DNA from: Symsagittifera roscoffensis
Lineage: Eukaryota; Xenacoelomorpha; Acoela; Convolutidae
Length of the DNA stretch: 64,000 bases
Assembly (NCBI RefSeq): GCF_963678635.1
Contig: NC_087070.1
Span: 37,265,109-37,329,108 of the forward strand
Direction of reading: 5' to 3'
Position 1 is the first letter of the stretch; each line of letters starts with the position of its first letter. The notes beneath the pieces are model-generated. The model ran no database searches. It had not been told where the DNA came from and saw only the letters and a program-made list of their open reading frames with translations. The translations under genes and the position numbers were made by a program. Positions 9,396 to 21,230 of the stretch are shown here, piece by piece.

Positions 9396-12300
9396 ATGAT
9401 GTCAATATACGGCTCCAAGCAAGTAGTCCGAGAGGTGCCCGATGAATTGAAAGAACTGGTACAGAAAGTGTCCCGTGCATTCTACTCTCACAAGGAAGAC
9501 TCAATTGTACTCGACTATCTGCTGAGGAATACGATTATGAATGAGACACAGTTGCATGAAGTGTTGAAACTTGACAGGAAGATGTTGAGAATTGTTCTGG
9601 CTAGACTGAAGACGGAACATTTTCTCAAGGACCGGTTGAGGTAAGTTTCGACTCAATGCCGCTAGTTTTATTCTATCGCCGTCCCTAATTACAAATTTAC
9701 GTTTCTCCTTGTTTGAATCAAATGAGAGCGAGATGGAAATGTTTTTATTGCATATTAATTTATCTTATCTGTTAATGCAAACGTTAACGAAGCGGAACAT
9801 CTACTTCTTTTCCAGAGAACAATTTGTCTAACAGAATCATGCATTCGTTTTCACAATTCGTTTGTTAATGAAAACCAATTTATCTGTGTTTGATATATAT
9901 ATATATGTCGGTATAAAAGTAGTTCATTTTTTTCAACCTTCTGTTCTTGTGTTCAATTTTTGCAGTTTATTGTGTTCGATTTTTGTGTTCAACTTCAATA
10001 TCTGTGAGTACATCTCAATTGCTGTTAGGCAATTTAATAGTAGGTTTTTTCCGCGCAAATGAAGCGTGGAGGTCCATTAAAAATGTGATTCAATTGTGCG
10101 AAGCCTAACTGCATGAGAGTCTTCCTCATAAGGTCTCTATAGTATAGTGGTTCAGTGGACCGTCTAAGTGTTTGCCTATGACGCACAAGTGAAAAAAGGA
10201 ACTTCGACCCACGAGGTTTTGTGGGATTATTTTCTATAAGGTGATTTTTCCGTATTTCATAAAATTTTTAGAGATTCTTTTTTCCTCTCGGTTGTCTCTA
10301 TTTGAGAATTACAGCTTCGCCTCTTAGTCATATGCACCATCCTTCTACCAACCTCTCAAAGAAGAATTGAAAAAGTTATTTAAAAACGATATTTTTTGAA
10401 TTTTTCTTTTTTGAAGCCTTAGTGTAAATAGTCGAAGATAGCAATTCTTGTTAATTTGAACTAACAGTTATGAACTTGTGAAGGTTATTTATGCTTCAAA
10501 CCACGCCTCTGTTCCTCAAAACGCCAAAGAATTCGAACAAACATTAAAAAGTCTGGAAAAATTATTTTTTTTGGTAACTGGAATGCACCAAAAGTATCAG
10601 CTGCTACTCGGCACAGCGTGACCCCCAATTTATACGAAGCTCAATCTGAATGAATAAACAAATCTTGTGCAAATTTATCGACTAATGGGCGTTCTTTTCA
10701 GTTATTGCGCCATTACGTTGATATCATGAAAACGCTTTGTTTTGCCTATAGCTATGCCAAATCTTTCTTTCCTCAGGTAGATTGACCTGTTTGCGCCAAT
10801 AATCTGTTTTTAGATTGCATCGTTTTCACAATTCATACACCAAAAGGCTGCGACTGCAAATATTTTCGATTTCGGTTTGAATTCGAGTTTTGATATTCTG
10901 ATTTTTTTAACTATCCATCCTATGGTGCCCAGTAGCGAATTGCCATCCATGTGCAGAAAAAGTCAACGGTCAAGCATATGTGGATTTTGTACTTAGTAAC
11001 GATTCCCCCCACATTGCAAAAGGGGTGAAATAGTTAAAATATTCGAACATTCTGATGAATGCTTAAATAAAAGTTGTTCTAAGTATTATCATGTAGTGTG
11101 ATTGAGAGTTGTTCTCCCATTGTCATCTCCCTCCCCCACGGTTGGCCCTGCACTGAGCAGGAGCGGGGGCTAATAATAATAAGAGCGTTGTTGAGTTAAG
11201 AGTGAAAGAGTGTTGTTCAGTTTAGAATAGAGACAGGCCAGGATGGGAAGTCGGTGAAGCAGCTCTACTACTACATCAACTACAAGGCATTCGTCAATGT
11301 GGTCAAGTACAAACTGCACATGATGCAGAAGAGGATTGAGGCGCAGGAGAGAGATGACTCGTGCAAGGCAGTCTACAAGTGCAGTAATGAGGCATGCAGC
11401 AAGACGTACACCGAGTTCGACATAGATAAATTGGCCGATCTGTCCTCCATTGACTTCGAAACAGGTGCGAGTCCGTGAACAGTCCTGTATACTCGTTTGT
11501 TATTCGTGTTAGGGGTGGGGCGGATCTGGGATTTTTATGGGGGTGATTTTCAAACAAATTGTGTCGATCTTTGTTTAGGACGACCAAACTGGTATATCGA
11601 TCTCTCCGAAAACACTACAACGATCCTTTTTTCCAAACATTTTCTGCTTTGACGAAAAAAAGTATGTTTTGAGGGGAAAAATGCGTTGTTGTCAAATCTC
11701 TGAGAGGAGTCTTTGGATCCTAAAAAACCTGATTCATTACTTCATACAGCGATCTCGCCATCTTCCTCCTTTTTGAAAACGAGGTTAATTGTACCAGTTA
11801 GATCTAGTTAACACATGTTGTTTCTCTAATAGCGGCAAGGAGTTTTCTTAGTTTCTTTCAAATTACCAGTGCCTCTGATATCTATGTCGCTGATCAATCG
11901 CTGAGTGGTGCTGGTTGCTGCCTAAACAACAAGAAAGTTCTATTTAAATGCTTATTTTAAATATTCAATCCTGTGCTCAAATATAATTGTCTACACTAAG
12001 TTGATGAAAAGTCCAATGGAGGTGTTTTTTTTTCCGGTAGGCGAAGCCCGACTGGTGTGCACTTTTTGTGGTCGAGATGTGGGTGAGATGGAAGCGAAGA
12101 CTAACAATGCGAGGGATTTGCTCGCCAGCTTCAACACACAGATGGAACCCATATACAGGTACACATTTAATAGTTCAATTCAGTCATGTCCCATTTAAAA
12201 TTTGAAATGAATACTTAAATTGTCCATAAAACGAATAAAAATTTTTCTACTATAATTTTAATCTAATTATTTTGATAGAAATTTAAATGGTCTTCCAGCA

Positions 12301-15300
12301 ATCAAAATATTTCATGTCTTCACAGTTTTCAACTATTTTTCCATTTTGTTCTTGAAATCATTTTTCCATTTTGACCAATTTTTTTACACATTGCTTTCTA
12401 GCAAACAAGAAAAAACCAGAAAAAAATTGATATTTGTGCTTCCGAACGAAATTTTTATCCATTCAAACTTGATTTTGAAGGTTCATCTCCAATATTATTC
12501 ATTATAATTTCAAGTGGTTCCGCAATTAACTTTTTTTTTCAACATGACTGCTTCGATGTAGCTATTTTTCCTAAATGCTTAAACGTTGCGTTTCAAAATT
12601 TATCTCAATTCATATAGGAGACAGCAAGAAAGACCCAATAATTTTCAGACCATTTCCTTATTGCCGGTAATTGAAAAAGACTTCAAACGACTAAATTACA
12701 ATCGAATGAAGCAATTCGTTGGAAGCTGTATTTTGTTGTTAGGTAACTAGTTCGGTTTACCAGAGAAAAGAGGCACAGTAGATGCAATTGTATAGCTAAT
12801 GGAGTAATTGAAACAATAATTAAAAAGTCAGCATATTAGTTGAACTCTGAACTTTTTTAAATTTGAAAAAAGCGTTTGATACGGTGACAATTTCTTTTTT
12901 TCATTAACTCCGCGACTTGGGCTTTTGAGGAATTGTTCACATGAGGTCGTATGCAGTTTATAAAATTTAAAGACTACCATTATTCACTACTTGAGGCTAA
13001 AAGTGGAGTATTGCAAGGCTCTCTATGCAGGTGATACAGTCATTAAAATTATTGACAGATATCCACAGTCAACGAAGAAACATCAAACAGGCATGAATGA
13101 GACCAACAAATGGCTCTATCAAGTCAACTTACACTAAACAGCGACAAAACTAAAGTAATCATGCTTGAAAAAAAAATAAATAACCGGGCGAACATCAGAC
13201 TGTATTTTATTCAATAATAAGAAGTTTGACGAAGCTCAAATTGTTGAGTTTTTCGGAGTACTTGTGGACTCAATTTTTAGTTATCACTTTCAAAGAAAAG
13301 GTAGCAAACAAATTGCTCCAACCTTGCGGGTTGATGAATCAACTGCGCAAGTACTTAAGCTCGGCAAAACTGGTTCAAACTCACATACAACCGGTTTTAC
13401 AATACAGAATTCTTGCTTACCCCAATACAGATATAACATCAATAAGGCGACTTGCAGCTAAAGTTAAAAGAATAATCAGTATAATTTTTCGTATAAAGAG
13501 GACAGATTCAATACAGGACATAAGAATAAATTTCTGTTTTTCATACCAATTGAGTTGTTTGGATTCTTAATTCTTAAATTATTAACGAAATCCCTTAGAA
13601 AGAATTGTGCGCTAGATAATTTTCAGTCAATGATGGGACTACACAAAAAGTCGTATCGTTTTATTGTCCGACTTCCGATACGAAAGTAACGGAATATTTG
13701 TGCTCGGGGTGGGTTTTTTTCTTCAGAGAAATTTCGACTTTTTAACTAGCCGTTTTGACAATTTTTTTATATCATTCGAAAGCTATTGTTTTCCTGAGCT
13801 TAAATTTGAAAAGATATTCCACCTGTGATCATTTTTCGTCAAGTTATGGGGGTTTAAAGATTGCCATTTTGACCAATTTGATATAATTAACGCGCGATAT
13901 AATTCGCGCTGTTAACGCGTAAGCGTAGATTTAATCCGTCTTAGAAATCGTTCCAAATTGGTTGAAGGAAGCTTATTTGCCATAATTGATTTGTTACAAG
14001 AAGCAAAATCTATTGTTTTGTACTTTATATGGCGTGTGGGGGATAAAATTCATAGAAAAATTTTAAAAGTTTAGAAAAAAAAAGTTTTTCATTTTATTTT
14101 ATTTCATTCAATTTTTTTTATGTTGCTTGTTATTACTGCTCTATAAACGTTACAAGGCAGTCGGAACTTTCAGGGCTTCGCACTGATACGAGCAGTCTTG
14201 TTAGATATTTACAGTTTAACGCATCTCGAACCACAAATCAACACTGAATAAACATCAAAATCTTAAAAAATCGCCTTTAAGAAAAGCTAGACAGAACTTT
14301 AACCTAGTTCTACGTTTTTTTGGCAAACGATTAACAGTTTTTCCAAATGAGCTAGAGTTCCTCAAAATAGCAAAAAAGAAATCAGAAATTGAACCAAAAG
14401 TTTCTAGAAAATTTTATCTTGGATAAAAGGGCGATTTAAGGTTTCTGAAAGGTTTGAAACTAAAACTCAAGCAGATAATGTAATTTTTCGAGCCGCTACG
14501 TATCTTGCTACGCGCGTTTTCAATTTTTTCTGCCTGAAGCTGTTGAAATCAGGTCTAGTATCGTCCCCCCTTTTCATTGTGAGTCGATAGTATTGCGTCT
14601 TTTTGTTTCATTTAAATTTTCTTTTTATCAGATTGAAAACAATTCTTTGTGATTATTGTTGTTATTCTTACACTTGCGAGAGCTAGTGTCATGTAATCGG
14701 GATTTTGACTTTTTCTGTAAACAGTTTTCCTTAAATATTTGTATTTAAAATGCACGTTCCTGTATTATCGGTTCTTAGCAACTTCCAGGCCACTTCTCAC
14801 TTGGCTTGGAGGTAATGTGGTTGCCTATGCACTCTATAGTTTCGATTCCCGGGCTAAACTTGTTTTTTTGTAGCAACTTTGCAACCTATGGTTTCGAGTC
14901 CCGGTCGGATCTTTTTAGGTTTCTGAAATTGAATTTTCTTTCCGAGAAAAATTGTATAATCGGACTTTAGTTTGTCGGCTTGTTTTGTCAGCTTAGCTGC
15001 CACACCACAATTTTGTTTGCGCTGTAACCAGTTTTTAATTTGGTTTGCAAGTTTTGTTGAAGCAACTCTGAAGTTTTTAAACTGTACTATCCTTGACAGG
15101 TATGTTTTCAGATTTTTTTTAAAGTTTGTTTTTTTTATGTTTTTTTTTCGCTTAGAAGTTTGATTCCGCCTACATGATTTCGGCTCATGTTGTGTCAGTT
15201 TAGTGAACTTATTTTGCATCGGTCTAGGGATGAAAATTGATAATTCGTTTTTTTTTGAAGAAATCATTTCGGTTGGTAGTATAAAGTTTAAATGTTGAAA

Positions 15301-18300
15301 CTTTTTAATCGCTCAAATTTTTTATGACTTTTCTTTTCCCTTAGTATTTCTTACGCTTGCAAAAAATACTAAAAGGTTTTTAGATACTGTTGGTTTGTTT
15401 TTACGGAATTATTTTCATTTTTACTAAATTTTGTTTGCGATTTTGTTATTTTCTCATTTTCTATTCGCTAGCTTGTTATTATTCTTATGTGATAATTTAA
15501 TTTTCTCGGCTCTACTATAGCCCCTAGCCATCGAATAAACATCAATATTACGGTGTTTTATGAGGCCGAATAGGATCCGGGTTGAGTAATTGAAATGGGG
15601 TGACAAAGAGCAATTGATTGATCTTCGGTGTTTCAGTATCCTGCAGGAGATTGAACAGTACACTCTGTCCCAGCAGATTTTGGAGCCCAGAATAGCAGGG
15701 GAGGAGGATGAGGAGGGGATGGGAATGGGAGAGAAAGGGGGGCAGAACGGAAGTGCAGGAGGAGTGGGCAACAGGGTCATCACAGTGGACTTGGGGGCAG
15801 ATGCGAATGCTGATGCTGATAAAGGTACGTATTTTTTAAACATGAAACACACGAGTTTAATTTGTTTCGGTGCCATATTTGAAAACTACTTCATTATTTG
15901 AAACACTGGTCCAATATTTGAAATACTAGCGCAATAGTTGAAACACTAAGGCAATATTTTTCCCGGAGAAATCAACTGAAACAAATTAGAAAGAAAAAAT
16001 CGCGTATTAGCGTGAAAGTTTTTTCAATTGAGTGTGTTTTGTTCTATTTCATGTGTTTCATACCAGATGAGCAACAGCTTATACTGCATCTCGAACTTTG
16101 TTCACATATCGACACTGCGTGTCGCGATTTGCTCTCAAAGTTTCTCGATGCAATATATAGCTGTTGCTTTTGTACTACAAAATCATTTGAGGAATTAATG
16201 TTCCGACATTTGAAAAATGAGGAGGAACTTTGTATTCGGGTGTGATTTAATTTTTTCTTTTTTTTTTTGCTTTACACGCAAAATCGGGCACCACAGTAAT
16301 CATCGGAATGGGTCGAGCGGTATGTCCTATTAAAAATCTTTCAGTTGTGATTCGAGCGATATTGAAAAATTTATAAATTTTTTTTTCTGTGTCGAGAGAT
16401 GTCCGTTTGTAATTTTTGATTTAACTTCGAGTGAATAGGTGATTGAGCAGGCTTATTTTGTTTTTCAACCAATAAATTCAAAACAATTAGTCATCCTAAT
16501 TGAAGGAATGATATATATTAAAGCCCCCCTTCAATCTTGAACCGAACGACATTAAAATTTAAGTTGTCCCAGTGTCGAGAAAAACTGGTTTCTAATTTCT
16601 GAGCTTGACTCTATTTTCGAGCGATTAAAGCAAGCTCGCAGGCAGGCTTGTTATAGAAAGAGAAGCCTTGAAAATTTTTCTGAAGTTTTTTAGCGCCATT
16701 TTTGCCCGATTCGCCTATTTTACTGTGACTGTCAAATATACCTAAATTTCAGGTTTTCTTCAGATCTTTTCATCACACCACGCAGAAAAACAACACTAAT
16801 TTGAAAAAGAGAACATGAAAAAGTTTTCAATGTATTTCTTTTTACTATGGTTGGAACATTCTGTGCTTTTTGCACAGCAGCCGGGCACCCTTGTTGTATT
16901 TTGCTTTTGGATACGTTTTTTGCGTAAATAAGATAAATTCAACTTTAAGACGGGTGATGAGAATATTTAAATCGAAGACAGATCTTTTATGTTCATAGCT
17001 GCTGTCCGGAGTCGTTGACCTTCCGTGTGTTGATAAATAAAATTTTTACTGTTTTAACTTTTTTAAATCAAAATCATGATTGTTTTATTTTTAAGATGCA
17101 TTGTTTTGTTTAGGTAATTATACAGAGATCTTACTTCTCAGGTTTAAGCTTAGCTTAATTACAATAGATCAACTTCTAAATTGCAGCGCACGCGAAGTTT
17201 GGAACCCTTACTCAGAAAATTGCTAGGCAGAATTCACTTTCTATTAGCCCAGCTATCACCATTCAGCCTTGGGCTTTTTTCTGTGGGTGAAAGAGATGTC
17301 ATCCATTTTGCCGCAGCCGGTCCCACCTTGAGGATGCGGATGACAGTGAGACCCCTCTAAGCGTGACCGAAGTGGGATTCGGCAGAAATCACTGCTATGG
17401 TGTCTCAATGTCAACCTGTTATTGCATTTGTAAATACTTCCTATTTAGGTCCGAAAGAGATCCCGGCTTGGATGACCAGTGCCAGCATTGGATCCAGCAT
17501 ATCTAATATTGACAAATCCAGTGCAACAGAGTCCAAGTCGACATCCCAGACATCTACTGCGAAGAGTTCTCAATCCGGAGGAGACCTATTTATTCAAAGA
17601 CAGTCCAGAGCAGGTGCAGCAGGGAACACTGCAATTAGTCAGTCGTCTTCAGTTCTGGATGAAGATCACATTAAGAAGACACTAATGCACCATGAGAATA
17701 AAACCATGTCGCATGTGAATTTGTCAGCTGTGTCGACCAACAGACAGAAAGCAAACCAAAATCAGGTATTGAAATCACTCGCAAACACGTTTTCTACAAT
17801 AGCCTAGGTCGAGAGTAATGATCAGGATTAAACCTCTAAACCTAGGTCAAGGCTGAAGTTACTCGTCAGCACCTTACTTAAAAAAGGCTTAAATCAAGGC
17901 TGAAGTCAGGCCTAGTTCAAGGTAGTGAATATTAGTCAGCACCTGAGAAACATAATAATATAGTATAATATATTATAATATAATATAATATAATATAATA
18001 TAATATAATATAATATAATATAATATAATATAATGTAATAAAATATCATCGAGTTTATAGTTGAGTTTGTTGTCACAACTTGTTTATATAATTGTGAAAT
18101 TTAACCCCACCCTGTATTGCGAAAGCATCTCAAGTTTTTAATACATGTTTTTTGAAAGAAAATATAGAAGCCGGCATGAAGAAACTATTGCGATGGTTTA
18201 TGACTGAATTAGGTCTCCCTTTTTTTTCTCAGCAAGTTTTTTTTATTTCCTTGATTTTTCTATTTTTTACTAGAGCTATTCTTTAAAAAAATCGGGCTAA

Positions 18301-18712
18301 TTTTTAATACTTTTTTATTAGAATTTTTAGTAGAATTTTTATTTTTTGAATGATCGTTTTTTTTTATCAGGCTTTGATCAACAACGTGGATGTTGGCAAA
18401 ACCGAGAGCAAGTCACGGGACAATAGTGACTCATCAGAAAGTGACTCAGACTCGAATGGGGATGGAGGAGAAGGGGGAAAGTCAAGCTCCAAAATGGACC
18501 AGCGAGACAAAAACTGCCCAGACGACAATGAAGAAATGATGAGTTCAGATGACGAGGATGAAAATGACGCTGAGCCTGACTTTGTGACTGTAAATGGAGT
18601 TCAGATGCCCTTTGATGATGTGGCACAAGATCATATCGCACAAATGAGTGGAGAGGAAAGAGAAAATTACATGAAGATAGGCCAGAAAAGGTTTGCGCCT
18701 TTAGTCGATTGA
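9396..18712 (+). CDS. GTF2E1: General transcription factor IIE subunit alpha, six coding exons
   Basis: TFIIE alpha recruits TFIIH to the RNA polymerase II preinitiation complex and stimulates its helicase and kinase. Coding exons are 9396-9640, 11226-11464, 12041-12158, 15637-15824, 17449-17765 and 18371-18712. All introns are GT-AG and all phases agree, giving 482 aa (human protein is about 440). Residues 13-80 are the winged-helix domain (VPDELKELV, LDRKMLRIVLARLK). Residues 94-125 contain the YYYINYKAFVNVVKYKL block. Zinc ligands are C134, C139, C168 and C171, with intron 2 splitting the finger. A LARD-like segment (ARDLLASFNTQMEPIY) follows, then Gly/Ser-rich linkers. The C terminus has the acidic region (SSDDEDENDAEPDFVTVNG) and the terminal GEERENYMKIGQ helix that binds TFIIH. 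The first knuckle is CX4C instead of the usual CX2C. The start is the ATG pair four bases after an acceptor; a leader exon may exist. SARAF follows closely. Confidence 0.95.
10133..10216 (+). repeat. tRNA-like SINE head in TFIIE intron 1
   Basis: AGTATAGTGGTTCAGTGGAC matches a polymerase III A box of the Glu/Asp tRNA type, and AACTTCGACCC about 40 bases further is a B-box-like segment. The arms do not fold into a clean cloverleaf, so I call it a SINE head and not a tRNA gene. Confidence 0.45.
12600..13600 (+). mobile_element. Degraded LINE RT fragment in TFIIE intron 3
   Basis: Broken + strand frames spell, in order, a GDSKKDPNNF...ISLLPVIEK finger motif (12620-12680), LKKAFDTV (12855-12890), LYAGDTVIKI (13020-13050; family norm YADD) and an N-WL-x-VNL step (13105). 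The C-terminal thumb/connection region follows at 13240-13560 (KLLQPCGLMNQLRKYLSS, then QPVLQYRILAYPN). The GVPQGS block between AFDTV and the DD box appears deleted. Frameshifts and stops show it is inactive. Confidence 0.85.
13662..14201 (+). mobile_element. Helentron-like non-autonomous element, copy 1
   Basis: Starts with TTGTCCGACTTCCGATACGAAAG and ends GGCAGTCGGAACTTTCAGGGCTTCG... GAGCAGTCTTG. Family hallmarks are the subterminal inverted repeat GTTCCGACT/AGTCGGAAC, a 5' CTTTCGATACGAAAG palindrome, and a CAGGGC-TTC-GCCCTG hairpin about 15 bases before the 3' end (here CAGGGCTTCGCACTG). No long terminal inverted repeat and no target duplication is seen, as in Helitron/Helentron insertions. 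It lies in TFIIE intron 3. It encodes nothing. Confidence 0.6.
14801..15200 (+). repeat. tRNA-like SINE, copy in TFIIE intron 3
   Basis: A TTGGCTTGGAGGTAATGTGG A-box-like segment is followed by two B-box-like segments (TTTCGATTCCCGG at 14840, GGTTTCGAGTCCCGG at 14889). A shared body follows with CTGAAATTGAATTTTCTTTC and GTTTGTCGGCTTG. The same arrangement recurs at 33286-33600, and part of the body at 21530-21720, so it is a dispersed SINE-type family. Confidence 0.55.
16280..16360 (+). repeat. Dispersed short repeat with tRNA-like features
   Basis: ACGCAAAATCGGGCACC and ATCATCGGAATGGGTCGAGCGGTA are shared, in reverse orientation, with about 24100-24200. A GATTCGAGCGAT B-box-like piece follows. 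It is probably a SINE fragment; too diverged to classify. Confidence 0.35.
17951..18050 (+). repeat. (TATAA)n microsatellite
   Basis: About 16 consecutive TATAA/ATAAT units with few interruptions in TFIIE intron 5, about 190 bases after exon 5. Confidence 0.9.
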
Positions 18713-19125
18713 AGCAGAAAGGACTGAAAGGAGCATTTAAAACTGACTTGATTTTGGATGATTTCTGTTCTTGTATGCTAGCTTAATTAATATTTTCCTT
18801 TTGTGTTTCGAGGTCCTTTCAACTCTTTTGTTTTAGTCTTGAATCGGAGGACTTTTATTCTTTTGATAGCGTTCATTCTTCTGAACCTGATAAGAGTATT
18901 AACATGCCAAGAAAAATGAATAATTGAAAAAAGGCTGCTTAACGACGATGCATTTTTCTTTTTTTTTGGTAACGGAATTTATGTTTTTCGAAATTAAGAC
19001 TATAAAAACTATTTGGACTTGTAAATCATTAGATTCTGTGGATAGTCACCCAACATATGAAGTTTTTTTTCTACTTTTCAGATTTACAAATGATTTTAAC
19101 CATTACAATAGATCGCTGGCATACA
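18713..19125 (+). other. Short spacer between TFIIE alpha and SARAF with splice acceptor
   Basis: Only 369 bases separate the TFIIE stop from a pyrimidine-rich acceptor (ctacttttcag, AG at 19080-19081) just upstream of the SARAF start. I see no canonical AATAAA in the spacer. This spacing is compatible with either a compact pair with a 5'UTR intron or an operon resolved by leader trans-splicing. Confidence 0.45.
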
Positions 19126-20139
19126 ATGCCGAGCTTGCAAATCACCTTTTTATTGTTCGTCTGCCAGTTTTTAACTCCAGCTTTATCATCGGACAAAGTC
19201 AGACTTACAGATATCAAGACTCTTTCGTTCCACAATGGGGCCTACACTACTGGTCGCAGATCCCGTCCAGTGCCTCAAATGACTTGTATTTCCGGATCCG
19301 CTTGTGGCCAGAGTTCCTTCAAACCATCATCTGCCCAATGTTACAACCAAGGATCAGACGGGTTCGATGTACAATGGAAATGCTCGGCCGATTTGGACAA
19401 CTCAGTTAGGTTTGGTCAGACTATTGTTACTTGTGAAGGCTATGATTACCCTGACGATCCCTACGTCCTGAAAGGATCATGCGGCTTGGAATACGCTCTG
19501 GAATTAGTGAACCCTGGGGCGCACTCCGGATACCAAGGAAGCTCTTACAATTCCAACAACCACAAAGGAAGTAACGATGAAGTACCAAGTGCATTGTCAG
19601 GATTCGGATCTCTGATTTTGTGTGTGGGATTTATAATGTTTGTTTTGTGGATGTGTTCTTCTGGCACGCCTGGTAGCGATGAAGGTGGTTCTAGCGGCAG
19701 ATCATCAGGGTACCCTGGAGGGGGAGGTGGCGGTGGGGGAGGAATGGGATGGCATCCTCCAGATCAAGGGCCCAGGCCCCCACCCTATGGCGACCCCGGT
19801 TTTGATGGTGGCGACACATGCGGGGGTAATTCTTTTTCGAATCCTGGCTTCAATTTTGGCGGCAACAATCGTGCTGGAGCTTATCGTAGACCTAACCAAA
19901 ATGGACCTGGTTTCTGGTCTGGAATGGCGACTGGAGGACTTATGGGGTACATGTTTGGAGGAAACAGGAACAGTGGTTATGGAAATAACTATGCAACTCA
20001 TAACTATAGTCGTCCAGGACCATCTCATGGATCTTCGTGGGGGTTTGGAGGAGCATCATCGGGACAGTCTTCGAGTGGAGCTGGATTTTCTGGAGGATCC
20101 CGGAACGCAACTGGTTTTGGCGGTACACGACGGAGATAG
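19126..20139 (+). CDS. SARAF: Store-operated calcium entry-associated regulatory factor (SARAF/TMEM66)
   Basis: SARAF is an ER membrane protein that senses luminal calcium filling and turns down STIM-Orai channels. The 337-aa product matches the usual length (human about 339). Residues 1-22 are a signal peptide (hydrophobic ITFLLFVCQFL, then TPALSS). The luminal domain has KVRLTDIKTLSFHNGAYTTGRR at its start and six cysteines (C54, C60, C72, C86, C103, C119), with the family motifs SAQCYNQGSDGFDVQWKC and GQTIVTCEGYDYPDDPYVLKGSC. A single membrane helix spans about 157-177 (LILCVGFIMFVLWMC). The cytosolic tail is Gly/Ser/Pro-rich and ends GFGGTRRR. The start is chosen at ATG 19126 because it puts the signal peptide at the N terminus; ATG 19090, eight bases after the acceptor, would add 12 residues. 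The coding region has no intron. ATTAAA at 20171 is a likely poly(A) signal. Confidence 0.93.
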   Translation: MPSLQITFLLFVCQFLTPALSSDKVRLTDIKTLSFHNGAYTTGRRSRPVPQMTCISGSACGQSSFKPSSAQCYNQGSDGFDVQWKCSADLDNSVRFGQTIVTCEGYDYPDDPYVLKGSCGLEYALELVNPGAHSGYQGSSYNSNNHKGSNDEVPSALSGFGSLILCVGFIMFVLWMCSSGTPGSDEGGSSGRSSGYPGGGGGGGGGMGWHPPDQGPRPPPYGDPGFDGGDTCGGNSFSNPGFNFGGNNRAGAYRRPNQNGPGFWSGMATGGLMGYMFGGNRNSGYGNNYATHNYSRPGPSHGSSWGFGGASSGQSSSGAGFSGGSRNATGFGGTRRR

Positions 20140-20170
20140 AAAGACAAAGATAAACTGGAAGTTTTATGAA

Positions 20171-20176
20171 ATTAAA
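20171..20176 (+). terminator. Probable SARAF poly(A) signal
   Basis: ATTAAA lies 31 bases after the SARAF stop codon, the only good variant signal nearby. Confidence 0.45.
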
Positions 20177-20345
20177 TCCTCGTAAATATTTAAGATTGAG
20201 CTCCCTAATACTGTAGTATAAATTAGAAAGACTGCGTAATTAGTATTTGATTCAAGTAGTTTAATTTCAGTTTGTATTTTTTTTCATATTCAAAGAAAGA
20301 ATCAATTGTAGTTTCATGTTTTTCCTACGTACTGACTTCAGTACC

Positions 20346-20624
20346 GGGTACAAGTGTGATAGAGGGATCCCAAGAAGCTAACCCGGTTCCTAATGTAAAT
20401 ATAGTGCCTCAAAATTGTTCAATTTAGTGCTTTGATGATGCCAATTGAAGTATTGTATAAGTTTGAGCGAATGAGGCAGGTTATTTACGCTTGAGAAATG
20501 TTTTAAAACGAGCGACCGGCGCATTTTGAGTTAGTTTATTGACGTATTTGCCTGAAATTAAGGTAATTTGAGACCCCTCTCTCACACTTGGTTTTAAGGG
20601 GACTCCTCTATCATACTTGTACCC
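20346..20624. mobile_element. MITE with about 20-bp terminal inverted repeats
   Basis: The left end GGGTACAAGTGTGATAGAGG is the inverse of the right end (CCTCTATCATACTTGTACCC) with one mismatch. The flanks GTACC and ATACC could be an eroded target duplication. It is 279 bp, has no coding capacity and lies just downstream of SARAF. Confidence 0.65.
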
Positions 20625-20984
20625 AATACCGTGCTACCAAAATGAAATTAACGTGGAATAGGTTTGAGCCAACTTTGCGATACAAAACCGCAAGTCTTCT
20701 TGTTTTCAATTACCCTATCAAAATAAGAAATTGTATTGAGATTTCAAAAAAAAACAGTTGACTGAAAACATTTTTTGACGCAATCAATTCGAAGGTTTTT
20801 CTAGGATAAATGTTTCTTGGTCAGGCACCACGCATATTCAGTTGTTGTGCGTTTTTCTGACGTGTGATTTGAATCCACATCGTTATTTTGGTCATGTGGT
20901 TGCATTTTGCTATAATCACGATCTGTAAAATTTCATAGTATCTGATCTCTGCTTTATTTGTGGCTAGTGTTTGCTGATATTTAA

Positions 20985-21057
20985 GCGACCGTGGTACAAA
21001 TGGAAGGACGTGAGAATCCTAATCTACTGGTCGGAAGTTCAACGCCACTTTTAGCCT
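20985..21057 (+). repeat. tRNA-like segment
   Basis: CCGTGGTACAAATGGAAGGAC resembles an A box and GGAAGTTCAACGCC a B box, about 75 bases end to end. The acceptor stem does not pair well. Probably a SINE head or tRNA fossil. Confidence 0.35.
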
Positions 21058-21159
21058 TAGTTTTATATACATTTAGTGGTGGTTTTTTCGTGCATAGCAT
21101 TGATGATTAATCAGCATTTATAGCTGCATCATTGTTGGCTAATGTTAGCAAAGTTTCAA

Positions 21160-21230
21160 GGGCCCGTGGCGCAGATGCGAGAACTTGGGTTCCCAAAATC
21201 GAGGTCTTAGGTTTGAATCGGACACACAAA
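21160..21230 (+). repeat. tRNA-like segment
   Basis: CCGTGGCGCAGATGCGAG (A-box-like) and TTAGGTTTGAATCGG (B-box-like) lie in tRNA-like spacing, about 170 bases after the previous tRNA-like segment. No clean cloverleaf. Confidence 0.4.

Noticed and set aside
14854..15267. A 137-codon - strand frame
   Set aside because: It is antisense to a tRNA-like SINE, Lys/Asn-rich from T-rich DNA, and inside a TFIIE intron.
19640..20185. Open frames overlapping SARAF in other frames on both strands
   Set aside because: They are shadows of the Gly/Ser-rich SARAF tail; only the SARAF frame has family motifs, a signal peptide and a membrane span.
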